Shown here in pieces: positions 1-8,149 of a DNA stretch of 64,000 bases; position 1 is the stretch's first letter, and each line of letters starts with the position of its first letter. This stretch comes from Mycolicibacterium vulneris. GTDB lineage: Bacteria > Actinomycetota > Actinomycetes > Mycobacteriales > Mycobacteriaceae. The notes beneath the pieces were generated by a model. It was not told the origin of the DNA and searched no databases. It saw only the letters and a list, made by a program, of their open reading frames with translations. Position numbers and translations under genes: made by a program. The DNA lies in contig NZ_NCXM01000014.1 of the NCBI RefSeq assembly GCF_002104765.1, forward strand, positions 62,001-126,000. Direction: 5' to 3'.

Positions 1-999
1 GTGGTCCTCGCCGCCGGCAAGATGCTGGCGTGCAGCCTGACCATCGGGATCGGCGGCTCCGGCGGCGTGTTCGCTCCGTCGTTGTTCGTGGGGGCTACTT
101 CGGGCATGGCCTTCGGGCTCATCGCGCAACACGTCATCGGCACGGCGGTGGGGCATCCGGCGCTCTACGCCATCGTCGGCATGGGCGCAGTATTCGCCTC
201 CGCGGCGCGAGCCCCGCTCACCGCACTGGCCAGCACCGTCGAAATGACCGGTGACTTCACCCTCACCCTGCCGGTCATGTTGGCGGTCGCCGTCGGGACC
301 ACCGTGTCGCGCGGGCTTTCCTACGGCACCGTTTACACCACAAAGCTGTTACGCCGGGGCATCGACATCGACCGCGCCACTCCCACGCACATATTCACCG
401 ACCTCACGGTCGCCGAGGCCATGCACCCATTCACCGCACCACTCGACCTGACCCACCCGGTGGGTGACGACACACACGACTGGACCGGATTGCTCGGCCC
501 GGTGACCCGGATCCGCGAACCGCAAGCACTATTCGCCAACGACAGCCTCGCCCAAGCGTTGCGTCAGCTCGTCCTTTACGGCCGCGATGGGCTGCCGGTG
601 ATCGATACCGACGCACGGCACGTTCAAGGCTGGCTGACCAATCAGAACGTGCTGCAAACGGTCGGCGCCTACGTCACAGATCTCGAACCGGGCGCTTCTC
701 GCGGCCGTCCGGGCGACGAGTGGACCGACCAGGCGGCGGCCCATAACGAACATGATCCGCGGAGTGAACTCGACGGCTACTGCATCGTCGAACACACGCT
801 GTCACCTGATTCGGTCGCAGTCGGGCGCAAGCTCAACGACCTCGAATGGCCTCCGGGCCACCTGCCGGTATCCGTGGTGCACAACCGACGACTCATCGAC
901 GCCCAACCTGCCGTGCGGCTCGCTGCCGGCGACCGGATCAACGTCTTGGTGCCCAAGAACGGTTCGCACAGCACCGAGGCGGCGGAGTCCCGTCAGTGA
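1..999 (+). CDS. ClC-type chloride channel/antiporter, C-terminal part with CBS domains (5' end outside window)
   Basis: The frame is open from the first base, so this is the C-terminal part of a longer gene; the GTG at base 1 is probably not the true start. Residues 19-26 read GGVFAPSL, which matches the GxFxP anion-selectivity motif of ClC channels and H+/Cl- antiporters. Hydrophobic helices follow to about residue 115. The soluble tail (about 130-330) looks like a CBS-domain pair ending in a TrkA-C-like segment (DRINVLVPKN). By family knowledge it moves chloride across the cytoplasmic membrane. The place and strand match H37Rv Rv0143c. It converges on dps with a 10-bp gap. The family assignment is firm; the substrate is inferred. 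Confidence 0.88.
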   Translation: MVLAAGKMLACSLTIGIGGSGGVFAPSLFVGATSGMAFGLIAQHVIGTAVGHPALYAIVGMGAVFASAARAPLTALASTVEMTGDFTLTLPVMLAVAVGTTVSRGLSYGTVYTTKLLRRGIDIDRATPTHIFTDLTVAEAMHPFTAPLDLTHPVGDDTHDWTGLLGPVTRIREPQALFANDSLAQALRQLVLYGRDGLPVIDTDARHVQGWLTNQNVLQTVGAYVTDLEPGASRGRPGDEWTDQAAAHNEHDPRSELDGYCIVEHTLSPDSVAVGRKLNDLEWPPGHLPVSVVHNRRLIDAQPAVRLAAGDRINVLVPKNGSHSTEAAESRQ

Positions 1000-1009
1000 G
1001 ACAAGTCCG

Positions 1010-1558
1010 TCAGGATTTGCCACGCGCGCTGCTAGCCGCGTCTTTCTCGGTGCTCTTACCCTTGTGGGCCAGCTCGCCGCCGGCGCTTTCCAGGTGCGCC
1101 CGGACGAACCATTGGAACTTCTCCAACTGGCCCGCCTGACCGATCAGAAGGTCCTGGGTCACCTGGTCGAGTTCGTCTGTCTCGTCGATGTATCGGCGGA
1201 TGTCCTCGATGACGCCGGTGTAGACGAGGTCCAGCGCGGCCAAGTGCGCCTGCACTGTGTCGCGGCCGACCGAGTAGTCGTCCCACGAGCGGTCCTGGAT
1301 GATGGCGCCGGGCGTTCCTTGCGGCGAAGCACCAAGGGCCGCAATGCGTTCGGCAACGTCGTCGGCGAATCCGCGGACGGCGTCCACCTGCGGGTCGATC
1401 ATCTCGTGCACGCCGATGAAGTTGGGGCCAACCACGTTCCAGTGAATGTGCTTCAGCGTCAGATGAAGATCGTTGTAGGTGCTCAGTTGCTTCTGCAGCA
1501 GCTCGGTGAGCCGCGCTGCCTGCTTGTCGGTCACTCCCGGAATGGTGAACTGAGTCAT
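1010..1558 (-). CDS. dps: Dps-family DNA-binding ferritin-like protein
   Basis: A 182-residue Dps (miniferritin). It stores iron using peroxide as oxidant and can coat DNA during starvation or oxidative stress. The ferroxidase ligands line up with E. coli Dps: His39, His51, Asp55, Asp66 and Glu70, inside the blocks KHIHWNVVGPNF and ADDVAERI. The C-terminal tail from about residue 165 is short, hydrophilic and rich in Lys/Arg/Ser, the kind of tail that binds DNA in M. smegmatis Dps1. Upstream is TCCTCATGGAAGGAAGCTAGGAAAGAAGCG-type purine-rich sequence, and the ATG at 1558 follows an AGGAAAGAAGC ribosome site. I do not recall a dps at this place in H37Rv, so it is an addition here or a loss there. 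Confidence 0.93.
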   Translation of the reverse strand: MTQFTIPGVTDKQAARLTELLQKQLSTYNDLHLTLKHIHWNVVGPNFIGVHEMIDPQVDAVRGFADDVAERIAALGASPQGTPGAIIQDRSWDDYSVGRDTVQAHLAALDLVYTGVIEDIRRYIDETDELDQVTQDLLIGQAGQLEKFQWFVRAHLESAGGELAHKGKSTEKDAASSARGKS

Positions 1559-1646
1559 CGCTTCTTTCCTAGCTTCCTTCCATGAGGATCACACACGGTT
1601 ACTTGTCTTGTTGGGTACCCGATGGCCAGCCTGAAAAACGCGACGA

Positions 1647-2558
1647 TCAAAGCGAGTGGATTTGCTGCACCGGCAGCCGCGGCCCGCGGCGGGGCTCGTA
1701 AGCCAGTCCGCTGGCTTCGAGTAGCCGGACCACGCGTTGGCGGTGGGGCCGCATCGGCTCGAGCAGTTCGAGCATGCCCGCGTCGTCGACGGGCCGGCCC
1801 AGCAACGTCCAGCCGATCATTTTGGGAATGTGGTAGTCGCCCACCGACACGGCGTCCGCGTCGCCGAAGGCGCGTTGTGCGGTCTCGGCGGCGGTCCACT
1901 CCCCCACCCCAGGCAGCGACATCAATGCCTCACGTGCCTGCACCGCCGGCCTCGACACCAGCCGTTCCAGCGACGGGGCCCGCCGCGCACAGGTCACCAC
2001 GGTCTGCGCCCGCCGCGGGTCGACGTTGGCGCGGTGAAACTCCCACGACGGGATGTTCCGCCACGCCTGGGCCGGCGGCATGACCCGCATCCCATCCGGT
2101 GCGGGGCCCGGTGCCGGCGTCCCGTACTTCGATACCAGCACCCGCCACGCCCGGAACGCGTCGGCTCCGGGCACCCGTTGCTCGATGATCGCCGGGATCA
2201 GGGCCTCCAGCACCTGCCCGGTGCGGCCCAGGCGCAGGTGCGGAACCCGTTGGTAGGCGGCGGCAATCGTGGGATGCCGCGGCACGAAGTCCGAGTCGTC
2301 GTCCTCGAAACCCAGCATGGCGGGCAGCATTTCGAGGAACTCCTGCGCGCCGCTGCCCCACGCCGCACCGTGCGCGGCATTGGGCCCGACGCGGCTGATC
2401 CGGGCCGTGACGGGCCCGCTGGGCAGCAGGCTGGTGCGCCAGATCGAGCCATCGCCGGGAGCCCGGAAGCATGGATCCCCGCGGCCGCGGCGAAGGGGCG
2501 CCAACGTGTGCCCGAAGCTGACCGCTCCGGGAAACACGACCGTGCGCGCGGTCTGCAC
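1647..2558 (-). CDS. AlkA-like HhH-GPD DNA-3-methyladenine glycosylase
   Basis: About 303 residues. The C-terminal half holds the helix-hairpin-helix/GPD signature: LPGVGEWTAAETAQRAFG starts near residue 215, and VGDYHIPK follows with the catalytic Asp at about 241, matching AlkA Asp238 (PDDYLIK). By family it flips out and cleaves alkylated purines in base excision repair. The start is taken as GTG at 2558 because GGGGAG lies about 10 nt upstream and the first residues QTARTVVFPG begin the usual N-terminal domain. The open frame runs back to 2873, but that stretch is antisense to the next gene. The place matches Rv0142. It is divergent from the SnoaL gene. I see no Fe-S cysteine cluster, which argues against Nth/MutY. 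Confidence 0.87.
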   Translation of the reverse strand: MQTARTVVFPGAVSFGHTLAPLRRGRGDPCFRAPGDGSIWRTSLLPSGPVTARISRVGPNAAHGAAWGSGAQEFLEMLPAMLGFEDDDSDFVPRHPTIAAAYQRVPHLRLGRTGQVLEALIPAIIEQRVPGADAFRAWRVLVSKYGTPAPGPAPDGMRVMPPAQAWRNIPSWEFHRANVDPRRAQTVVTCARRAPSLERLVSRPAVQAREALMSLPGVGEWTAAETAQRAFGDADAVSVGDYHIPKMIGWTLLGRPVDDAGMLELLEPMRPHRQRVVRLLEASGLAYEPRRGPRLPVQQIHSL

Positions 2559-2621
2559 CTGATGACTCCCCGACTGCTCTGATTGACCGTGAACTACGTC
2601 CCAAGTCAATATTGCGTTGTG

Positions 2622-3020
2622 ATGACGCCGTTCGATGACCCGCAGGGCGAACTGGCCTGGATGTTCCTGCAGAGCACCAGCGACGGCGGCGATCTCGACG
2701 AGGGCTTCGCCCTGCTCAGTGACGACTTCACCTACTGGACGCTCTACACACGCACGCCCTGCGACAAACACGTACTCCGGCGGTCGATCGAGCAACGCAA
2801 ACACAACCTCGAACTGACCATCGACCTGGTGCGCTGCGTCTACGCGGGAGAGACCGTTGTCGTGGAGGCGCAAGCCTCCGGCACCGCGTCCGACGGTGTC
2901 GAATACGACAGCCCGTTCGTGTGCATCTTCGACACCCGCGACGGCCGCATCGTCTCGATGCGCGTGTACAGCGACACCCGCGCGGTGGCGGCCGCGCTTC
3001 CCGGGTGGATGCCCTACTGA
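2622..3020 (+). CDS. SnoaL/NTF2-like fold protein
   Basis: About 132 residues from ATG 2622; TTG 2583 or GTG 2589 would add 11-13 residues. The sequence (FALLSDDFTYWT, RRSIEQRKHN, FVCIFDTRDGRIVSMRVYSD) fits the small cone-shaped NTF2/SnoaL fold seen in ketosteroid isomerases and polyketide cyclases. No catalytic residues can be assigned with confidence, so the function is unknown. The position and orientation match Rv0141c. Its stop overlaps the end of the convergent DUF427 gene by 7 bp. No strong ribosome site is visible before any candidate start, so the 5' end is uncertain. Confidence 0.8.
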   Translation: MTPFDDPQGELAWMFLQSTSDGGDLDEGFALLSDDFTYWTLYTRTPCDKHVLRRSIEQRKHNLELTIDLVRCVYAGETVVVEAQASGTASDGVEYDSPFVCIFDTRDGRIVSMRVYSDTRAVAAALPGWMPY

Positions 3021-3394
3021 GCCAAGATGCTGATGTCGGCCTTATTGGGGTAGAACGCGACATGCCCGGCAATCTTTTCCACGGCCGGATACGGCTGCTC
3101 GTAGGTCCAGATCACATCGTCGACGGTGTCACCGGCCGAGGTGGTCACGCTGTAGTAGCTGGCGTTTCCCTTGAAGGGGCAGTATGTGCTGGTGTCCGTC
3201 CGGGTGAGCCGGTCCTGCACCACGTCGGAGATCGGAATGTATTGCACCGCAGGCAAAGTGGCTTCGCGTAATTCCAGCGCGGCCGTGGTTTCGGCAACGA
3301 GCTCGCCGTTGATGCGTACTTGCACCCGCCCCTCGGTCGGCTCGATGGTGATCGGGTGCCCGGCGCTGGGCTCTTTGATTTCCGGGTGGGCCAT
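3014..3394 (-). CDS. DUF427 domain protein
   Basis: A 126-residue protein, the same length I recall for Rv0140 at this place. It is the compact all-beta DUF427 fold. Recognisable blocks are RVQVRINGELVAET near residues 23-36 and TYCPFKGNASYY near 90-101, the second being the conserved CPFKG(x)ASYY signature. The biochemical role of the family is not known. The start is secure: AGGAGG sits 4 nt before ATG 3394. The pseudogene upstream is read in the same direction, so the two may once have been co-transcribed. Confidence 0.88.
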   Translation of the reverse strand: MAHPEIKEPSAGHPITIEPTEGRVQVRINGELVAETTAALELREATLPAVQYIPISDVVQDRLTRTDTSTYCPFKGNASYYSVTTSAGDTVDDVIWTYEQPYPAVEKIAGHVAFYPNKADISILAQ

Positions 3395-3439
3395 GGTTCC
3401 TCCTTAGACGCCTTACGGTTGTGCAACGCGCGTCCGCGG

Positions 3440-3971
3440 TCAAGGCTTCCCGTCCGGCGGACCGAATGCGTAGCGGTGGTACTGCGACATGTTCGCCACC
3501 GCGCGAACCTGCGACATGACCCTGCCCAAGGCTCGGGATGAGCGGGGCAACTGCGCGAAGGTGTACGACTCGAACCATCGTTCCCACGCCAGCAGCCGCA
3601 CCCCCGGCACGGCTTCGATGATGTCGTCGGGCCCGTTGATCGCCCAGTGCAGCGTGGACCCGGACCGTCGCACCACGGTGTTCAGCGATTGCGACTTGAT
3701 CCCGAGCCAATTGAACGCGTCGAACTGCAGCTCGCCCGAACCGAACCGGTGCTGCACGACCGTGCGCCGACCGGGTGGTCACCGACGGCGCCCGCCGCGG
3801 GGTGATGGTCGTCTTCTTCCAGTCGTAGTCGATGCGCCCGACGATCTCCTTCGCATACCGATCGCCCAGGATCGGTCTCGGGAAATCGGCGTCCAGCGCC
3901 TTCGCGTAGAACGTCGCCAGCATGGTCTGGGGCGCCCCGCGGAGATCGACTGGCACTCGCGCGGTGGTCAC
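3440..3971 (-). pseudogene. Broken class I SAM methyltransferase (LCM/Tcmp family) with internal deletion and frameshift
   Basis: The N-terminal about 70 residues read in one frame from ATG 3971 (MTTARVPVDLRGAPQTMLA, then APSVTTRSAH) and match the start of the leucine-carboxyl-methyltransferase-like family, which is large in mycobacteria. At about 3757-3764 the homology jumps to another frame, where GSGELQFDAFNWLGIKSQ and the usual C-terminal about 100 residues continue to a stop at 3440. Adding both parts gives about 175 residues where intact members have about 270-290. The whole SAM-binding core is missing and the frame is shifted, so the gene cannot make a working enzyme. The junction itself is seen directly; the deletion is inferred from family length. 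Confidence 0.82.
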
Positions 3972-4034
3972 ACCGCGAGGCTAGTCCCACACCGAGCACC
4001 CGCGCCGCGTCCTGAACAGCGGACGGCGTGGTGT

Positions 4035-5054
4035 TCAGCCTGGAGTTGTGCTCCTGCCTTTGGCATCTCGCATCGCGGCCCAGAACCGGGCCGCCTCGCG
4101 GATGGATTCCTCGACCGGGCGCGGCTGCCAGCCCAATTCGTGGACGGCCTTGCTGTGGTCGACGGGCGCTTCGGCCCGCATCATGCGCACCGACGCGAGG
4201 CTGAGTTCAGCGTCCTTGCCGGTGAGGCGCGCCCGCAGGTTGCCCAGCGCGCCCATCGCATACAGCACCGGGACGGAGATCGAGCGCCGCGGCGCCGGCA
4301 CACCGGCCTCGTCGGCCGCGATCCGGACCACCTCTTTCAACGCGATCATCCGCTCGGAGATCAGGTACCGCTCGCCGATGCGCCCGTGTTCGGCGGCCAG
4401 GATCATCGCCCGGGCGGCGTCGGTGACACCGACGACTTCGAGTTGGATGCCCTCCATCGTGAACGGCAGCTTGCCGAAGACCGCGCCGGCGATGAATGCG
4501 CCGTGCGGGGTACGGCCCCAGTCGCCGCTGCCGTACGTCGTCGACACGCACATCGCCACCGCGGGCAGGCCGGCCTCGGCCACGTAGCGCATCACCAGGT
4601 TCTCGGCCTGGACCCGGGACTGGACGTAGTCCGACAACCCACGGGTGCCGACGATGTCCTCTTCGGTCGCGACGTGTCCGTGGCGCCGGCCCACGGTCGC
4701 GTAGGTGCTGGTGAAGATGAACCGGCGCAGGTCGGGTTGCGCGACGGCCACGTCGAGAACGTTGCGCAGCCCTTCGACGTTGGTGCGAAACAGCGGCGCG
4801 GTATCGCGCAGCCAGGCGCGGGTGTCCACCACGCAGTAGTAGACGTCGTCGACACCGTCCATCGCCTCTTGCACCGTGGCCTTGTCGAACACGTCACCGT
4901 GAAAGCGGGTGAGCTCGAGGTCGTCGATCGAGCGGGTGTTCGCGCCCTCGCGGACCATGGCCCGCACCTGGTGGCCGCCCGCAACAAGTTGACGGGTCAC
5001 ATGCGAACCCAGAAAACCGTTGGCGCCGATAACCAGTTTGGGTGTGGTGCTCAC
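4035..5054 (-). CDS. Extended SDR / NAD-dependent epimerase-dehydratase family protein
   Basis: A 339-residue extended short-chain dehydrogenase/reductase. The Rossmann motif IGANGFLG is at residues 9-16, and the acidic DNxD-like region and FTSTYA serine (about 116) are present. The catalytic YxxxK motif is altered: residues 143-147 read YVQSR, with Arg where Lys is normal. The substrate is unknown; the closest relatives I recall are the 3-beta-hydroxysteroid dehydrogenase / dihydroflavonol reductase type. The GTG start at 5054 overlaps the upstream SnoaL stop as GTGA, so the two genes form one operon. The place and length match Rv0139. Confidence 0.88.
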   Translation of the reverse strand: MSTTPKLVIGANGFLGSHVTRQLVAGGHQVRAMVREGANTRSIDDLELTRFHGDVFDKATVQEAMDGVDDVYYCVVDTRAWLRDTAPLFRTNVEGLRNVLDVAVAQPDLRRFIFTSTYATVGRRHGHVATEEDIVGTRGLSDYVQSRVQAENLVMRYVAEAGLPAVAMCVSTTYGSGDWGRTPHGAFIAGAVFGKLPFTMEGIQLEVVGVTDAARAMILAAEHGRIGERYLISERMIALKEVVRIAADEAGVPAPRRSISVPVLYAMGALGNLRARLTGKDAELSLASVRMMRAEAPVDHSKAVHELGWQPRPVEESIREAARFWAAMRDAKGRSTTPG

Positions 5055-5557
5055 TGGGCGCCTCCGTACTGCTCCATGAAACGTGCGGCGTCCTCATCGA
5101 GCGTGCCGAGTTCCTGCGCCTTACGGCACCACTTCAACGTGGCCTGCACGAAGCGCAGCGGGTTGTAGATGTCTTCCTGCTGGCGCCACAGGCCGTCGCC
5201 GGCGTAGGTGATGATCGAGATGTTCGTCGCGCTGATGACGGTGCCGTCGCCGGGATCGCGCATCGGGTTGTCGAGTTCCATGATGATGCGCCCGGTGGGC
5301 TCATCGATCACCGACCACAGCGACGGGAACGCGACCATGTGGCTGCCGGGAAAGCTGCCCATCGTCTTGCTGATCCACTCGCGGACCTCGTCGCGGCCGT
5401 GCATGGTGCCGGCTGCGTGCTCGATGTACACGACGTCGGGTGTGTAGTGCTGGACCCACGCGTCCCAGTCCTGCGATTGCGCGGCCGCATCGACGGTCGC
5501 TTCGAATTTCTCGAAGGCGGCGGCCAGTTCGCTACGCGAGAACTCTGGCGTGCTCAT
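5051..5557 (-). CDS. SnoaL-like / nuclear transport factor 2 family protein
   Basis: 168 residues from ATG 5557. The pattern AAAQSQDWDAWVQHYTPDVVYIEHAAGTMHGRDEV is typical of SnoaL-like proteins that hold a hydrophobic ligand in a cone-shaped pocket. The chemistry cannot be read from the sequence. It sits first in a two-gene operon with the SDR (4-nt overlap), which suggests that the pair acts on a common metabolite. It is divergent from msrA, with 75 bp between the two starts. It matches Rv0138 in place and length. Confidence 0.85.
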   Translation of the reverse strand: MSTPEFSRSELAAAFEKFEATVDAAAQSQDWDAWVQHYTPDVVYIEHAAGTMHGRDEVREWISKTMGSFPGSHMVAFPSLWSVIDEPTGRIIMELDNPMRDPGDGTVISATNISIITYAGDGLWRQQEDIYNPLRFVQATLKWCRKAQELGTLDEDAARFMEQYGGAQ

Positions 5558-5632
5558 GATTTCGCGGCCCCGTTGCAGCTCATCGGCGGAGTGTAACCTG
5601 GCGTCATTGTTGCCGGTGAGGAGGACGAAACG

Positions 5633-6145
5633 ATGACCAACCAGAAAGCGATTCTCGCCGGCGGTTGCTTTTGGGGGATGCAGGAACTGATCCGCAAGCA
5701 GCCGGGCGTGGTTTCGACCCGGGTCGGTTACACCGGCGGCGACGTCCCCAATGCGACATACCGCAACCACGGTACCCACGCCGAGGCGATCGAGATCGTC
5801 TATGACCCGGCGGTCACCGACTACCGCACGATGCTGGAGTTCTTCTTCCAGATCCACGATCCGACAACGAAAGACCGGCAGGGCAACGACCGGGGACCCA
5901 GTTACCGGTCGGCCATCTTCTATCTCGACGACGAGCAGAAGCGGATCGCGCTAAACACGATCGCCGACGTCGAGGCGTCCGGCCTGTGGCCCGGCAAGGT
6001 GGTGACCGAGGTCAGCCCGGCCGGCGAGTTCTGGGAAGCCGAGCCCGAACACCAGGACTACCTGCAGCACTATCCCAACGGTTACACCTGTCACTTCATC
6101 CGCCCGGGCTGGAAACTGCCGCGCCGGGCGGCTGCGGGCCATTAG
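5633..6145 (+). CDS. msrA: Peptide methionine-(S)-S-oxide reductase MsrA
   Basis: 170 residues. It reduces the S epimer of methionine sulfoxide in proteins, using thioredoxin-type electron donors in the cytoplasm. The active site GGCFWG places the nucleophilic Cys at residue 12. The resolving Cys is at 153 (NGYTCHF), as in the M. tuberculosis enzyme. Further conserved blocks are [19 protein letters not shown], and [19 protein letters not shown] ribosome site stands 7 nt before ATG 5633. It matches Rv0137c and is transcribed away from the SnoaL-SDR pair. Confidence 0.96.
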   Translation: MTNQKAILAGGCFWGMQELIRKQPGVVSTRVGYTGGDVPNATYRNHGTHAEAIEIVYDPAVTDYRTMLEFFFQIHDPTTKDRQGNDRGPSYRSAIFYLDDEQKRIALNTIADVEASGLWPGKVVTEVSPAGEFWEAEPEHQDYLQHYPNGYTCHFIRPGWKLPRRAAAGH

Positions 6146-6264
6146 CGACGCCGGGTTCCTCACCGACACTGTGCGGCGCCACCGTTAACGGCCCGAAACG
6201 ATGTCGCTGACAACATCGACATCGCGATCCGGCAGGCGGAAGACCTAACCCATCGGATGCAGTG

Positions 6265-6287
6265 CGCACCAGCGCGGGTGCGTTTTT
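6265..6287 (+). terminator. Probable intrinsic terminator downstream of msrA
   Basis: CGCACC at 6265-6270 pairs with GGTGCG at 6277-6282 across a 6-nt loop, followed directly by TTTTT at 6283-6287. The stem is short but GC-rich. It lies 120 bp after the msrA stop and 41 bp before the chimeric remnant ORF, so it would insulate msrA from it. Confidence 0.5.
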
Positions 6288-6328
6288 CATGTGCGTGAAA
6301 AGTCCGCTCGCTAAGGGAACTTGGGCTC

Positions 6329-6694
6329 ATGTCGTCTTCACCCACCGCCTGGGATGTCACCTACGATCTGCTGCGCTCCTTGGGATTGACGACGGTGTTC
6401 GGCAATCCGGGACCGACCGAGCAGACATTGACACACTGCGCATTTCGTTGCAGGGGCGACGCGTTGCCGGAGCAGGAACGAGAGGCGCTGCTCGACACGC
6501 TTGAGGCGTGGTTCGACCATGGGGGTTCGGCCGAGCGTGCCGCACGGGCCCTGTACGTTCACCCCAACACGGTGCGCCAACGGCTGCGCGAGGTCGAGCA
6601 GCGGACGGGACGTCTGGTCACCGAACCGCGCGTCGCGGCGGAACTGTGTATCGCGCTGGAAACCACCCGCCGCGCGGCAAAACCGGAACCCTAG
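6329..6694 (+). pseudogene. Chimeric remnant: ThDP decarboxylase N-terminus fused to a PucR-family HTH C-terminus
   Basis: The 121-codon frame is open but joins pieces of two unrelated families. Residues about 5-34 (AWDVTYDLLRSLGLTTVFGNPG) match the very start of benzoylformate-decarboxylase-like ThDP enzymes. From about residue 45 on (LLDTLEAWFDHGGSAERAARAL, VHPNTVRQRLREVEQRTGR, AAELCIALETTRR) it matches the C-terminal DNA-binding end of PucR-type regulators. No ThDP enzyme or regulator of this size works alone, so the simplest reading is a large deletion that fused two neighbouring genes. A short HTH protein could still be made and bind DNA. The gene ends 8 bp from the convergent cyp138. 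Confidence 0.72.
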
Positions 6695-6702
6695 CGCCGA
6701 GT

Positions 6703-8019
6703 TCAGCGCCGGCGCACCACGATCCGGCCGCCGTCCTTCGGGGTGAAGGCCACCCCGCGGCAGTGCCACCGCTCGCCGGGCACGTCCGTCGTCTCGATCG
6801 TCAAGCGACCCAACACCGTCCGAAGCACGACGTCCATCTCCATGTTGGCGAACGCCGCCCCTACACAGCGACGGGTCCCGCCGCCGAACGGAATCCACGA
6901 CAGCGCAGACGGTTTCGTGTCGATGAAACGTTGCGGGTCGAACCGCCCGGGATCAGGGAACACGTCGGGGTTGTCGTGTATCTGCGCGATGCCGACGATG
7001 ATCGAATAGCCGCGTGGGATCACCCATTCGCCGAGCCGGAAGGTTTCGGGGTAGACGTGGCGACCGGCGAAATCGATGACAGTCCTGGCCCGTTGGACCT
7101 CCAGGATCGTCGCCTGGCGCAGCTCGTTTCCGCCGTTGTCGGCCTCCTCGACAAGCGCGTTGAGTAGGTCAGGGTGCCGGCTGATGCGTTCGAATGCCCA
7201 TGCCAGCGTGGATGCGGTGGTTTCGTGCCCGGCGGCCAGCAGGGCCAGGAGCTCGTCGCCAATCTCCCTGTGTGACATGGCCGCACCGTCGTCGTAGGTG
7301 CTGCGCAGCAGCAGCGCGAGCACGTCGGTCCGCTCGCTGAAGTCCGGGTCGGCCCGCTCCGCGGCGATCAGCTTCTCGATGACGTTGTCGTATTGGCGCC
7401 GCCACTTGTCCAGCCGGCCCCACGGGCCGAACCGGGGATAGCGCTTCGGCTTCGGCAGCGCCGCAAGGCGTGAGCCCAGGGTGACCCACGGCGGGATGAG
7501 CCGGCGCAGCTCGTCGAGCTCGGCGCCTTCCGCGCCGAAAACCGCGCGCAGGATTGCGTTGAGCGTGATTCGCATCATCGGCGGCAACGTCGCGAATGAC
7601 CTGTCCTCCGGCCAGCCCGCCATCTCGCGCAGTGTCTCTTCTTCGATGATGCTCTCGTAGTTCTTCATGCTCTTGCCGTGAAATGGCGGCGCCAGCAGCC
7701 GTCGCCGGCGGCGATGGGCGTCACCCTCGAGTCCGAATACCGAGCCGGAGCCGAACAGCCTGCTCAAATTGGGCTGGATGTTGCCGAGTTCGTCTGGGCT
7801 GGTGGTGAAGATCTGCTTGGCCAGCTGTGGGTCACTGACCATAATGACGGGCCCCCACATCGGCAGGCACAGCGTGAAGACGCTGCCGTAACGGCGTGAC
7901 AGTCGTCGCATCATCATTCGTCGCGACATGGCAAAGCCCATGCCCTGCAACAGCTTCGGGGCTCGGGCCACAGGAGGCAAGTGGACCTCGGTCGAGGGGG
8001 CGGCGACTTGCTGGCTCAT
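6703..8019 (-). CDS. cyp138: Cytochrome P450 (CYP138 family)
   Basis: 438 residues from ATG 8019. The heme-binding loop FGGGTRRCVG gives the thiolate ligand at about Cys385. The I-helix oxygen-activation motif AGHETTAST and the ExxR motif (EVQR) are both present, so the fold looks intact. P450s insert oxygen from O2 using electrons from ferredoxin; the substrate of CYP138 is not known. The start at 8019 is preceded by GGGAGA about 10 nt upstream; another ATG at 8040 would add seven residues. It corresponds to Rv0136 and is divergent from a TetR gene across 130 bp that is full of GTAC palindromes. Confidence 0.93.
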   Translation of the reverse strand: MSQQVAAPSTEVHLPPVARAPKLLQGMGFAMSRRMMMRRLSRRYGSVFTLCLPMWGPVIMVSDPQLAKQIFTTSPDELGNIQPNLSRLFGSGSVFGLEGDAHRRRRRLLAPPFHGKSMKNYESIIEEETLREMAGWPEDRSFATLPPMMRITLNAILRAVFGAEGAELDELRRLIPPWVTLGSRLAALPKPKRYPRFGPWGRLDKWRRQYDNVIEKLIAAERADPDFSERTDVLALLLRSTYDDGAAMSHREIGDELLALLAAGHETTASTLAWAFERISRHPDLLNALVEEADNGGNELRQATILEVQRARTVIDFAGRHVYPETFRLGEWVIPRGYSIIVGIAQIHDNPDVFPDPGRFDPQRFIDTKPSALSWIPFGGGTRRCVGAAFANMEMDVVLRTVLGRLTIETTDVPGERWHCRGVAFTPKDGGRIVVRRR

Positions 8020-8058
8020 GACGACGGCTTCTCCCAACATCTGCCCCGGGACCGGGGT

Positions 8059-8099
8059 GGTACGGCGATGTACCGCAGCATCTTCCGAGTACGGTACTC
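8059..8099. promoter_or_regulatory. Clustered GTAC palindromes: candidate TetR operator between cyp138 and its regulator
   Basis: GAGTACGGTACTC at 8087-8099 is a perfect 13-bp palindrome. Upstream, GGTAC (8059-8063) and GTACC (8070-8074) form a second inverted pair with a 6-nt spacer, and a further AAGTACC follows the first site. All lie in the 130-bp divergent region between cyp138 and the TetR gene. TetR repressors usually bind such sites and control both themselves and the divergent gene. Binding is inferred. Confidence 0.55.
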
Positions 8100-8149
8100 T
8101 GAAGTACCAAGCCTGACAAGGTGCCGCACACACCGAAAGGGGCGCCCGC

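Noticed and set aside
3489..5168. Long open frame on the + strand (about 560 codons) over the methyltransferase pseudogene and the SDR gene
   Set aside because: It is antisense to well-supported genes, has no family features, and is open because of GC-rich codon structure.
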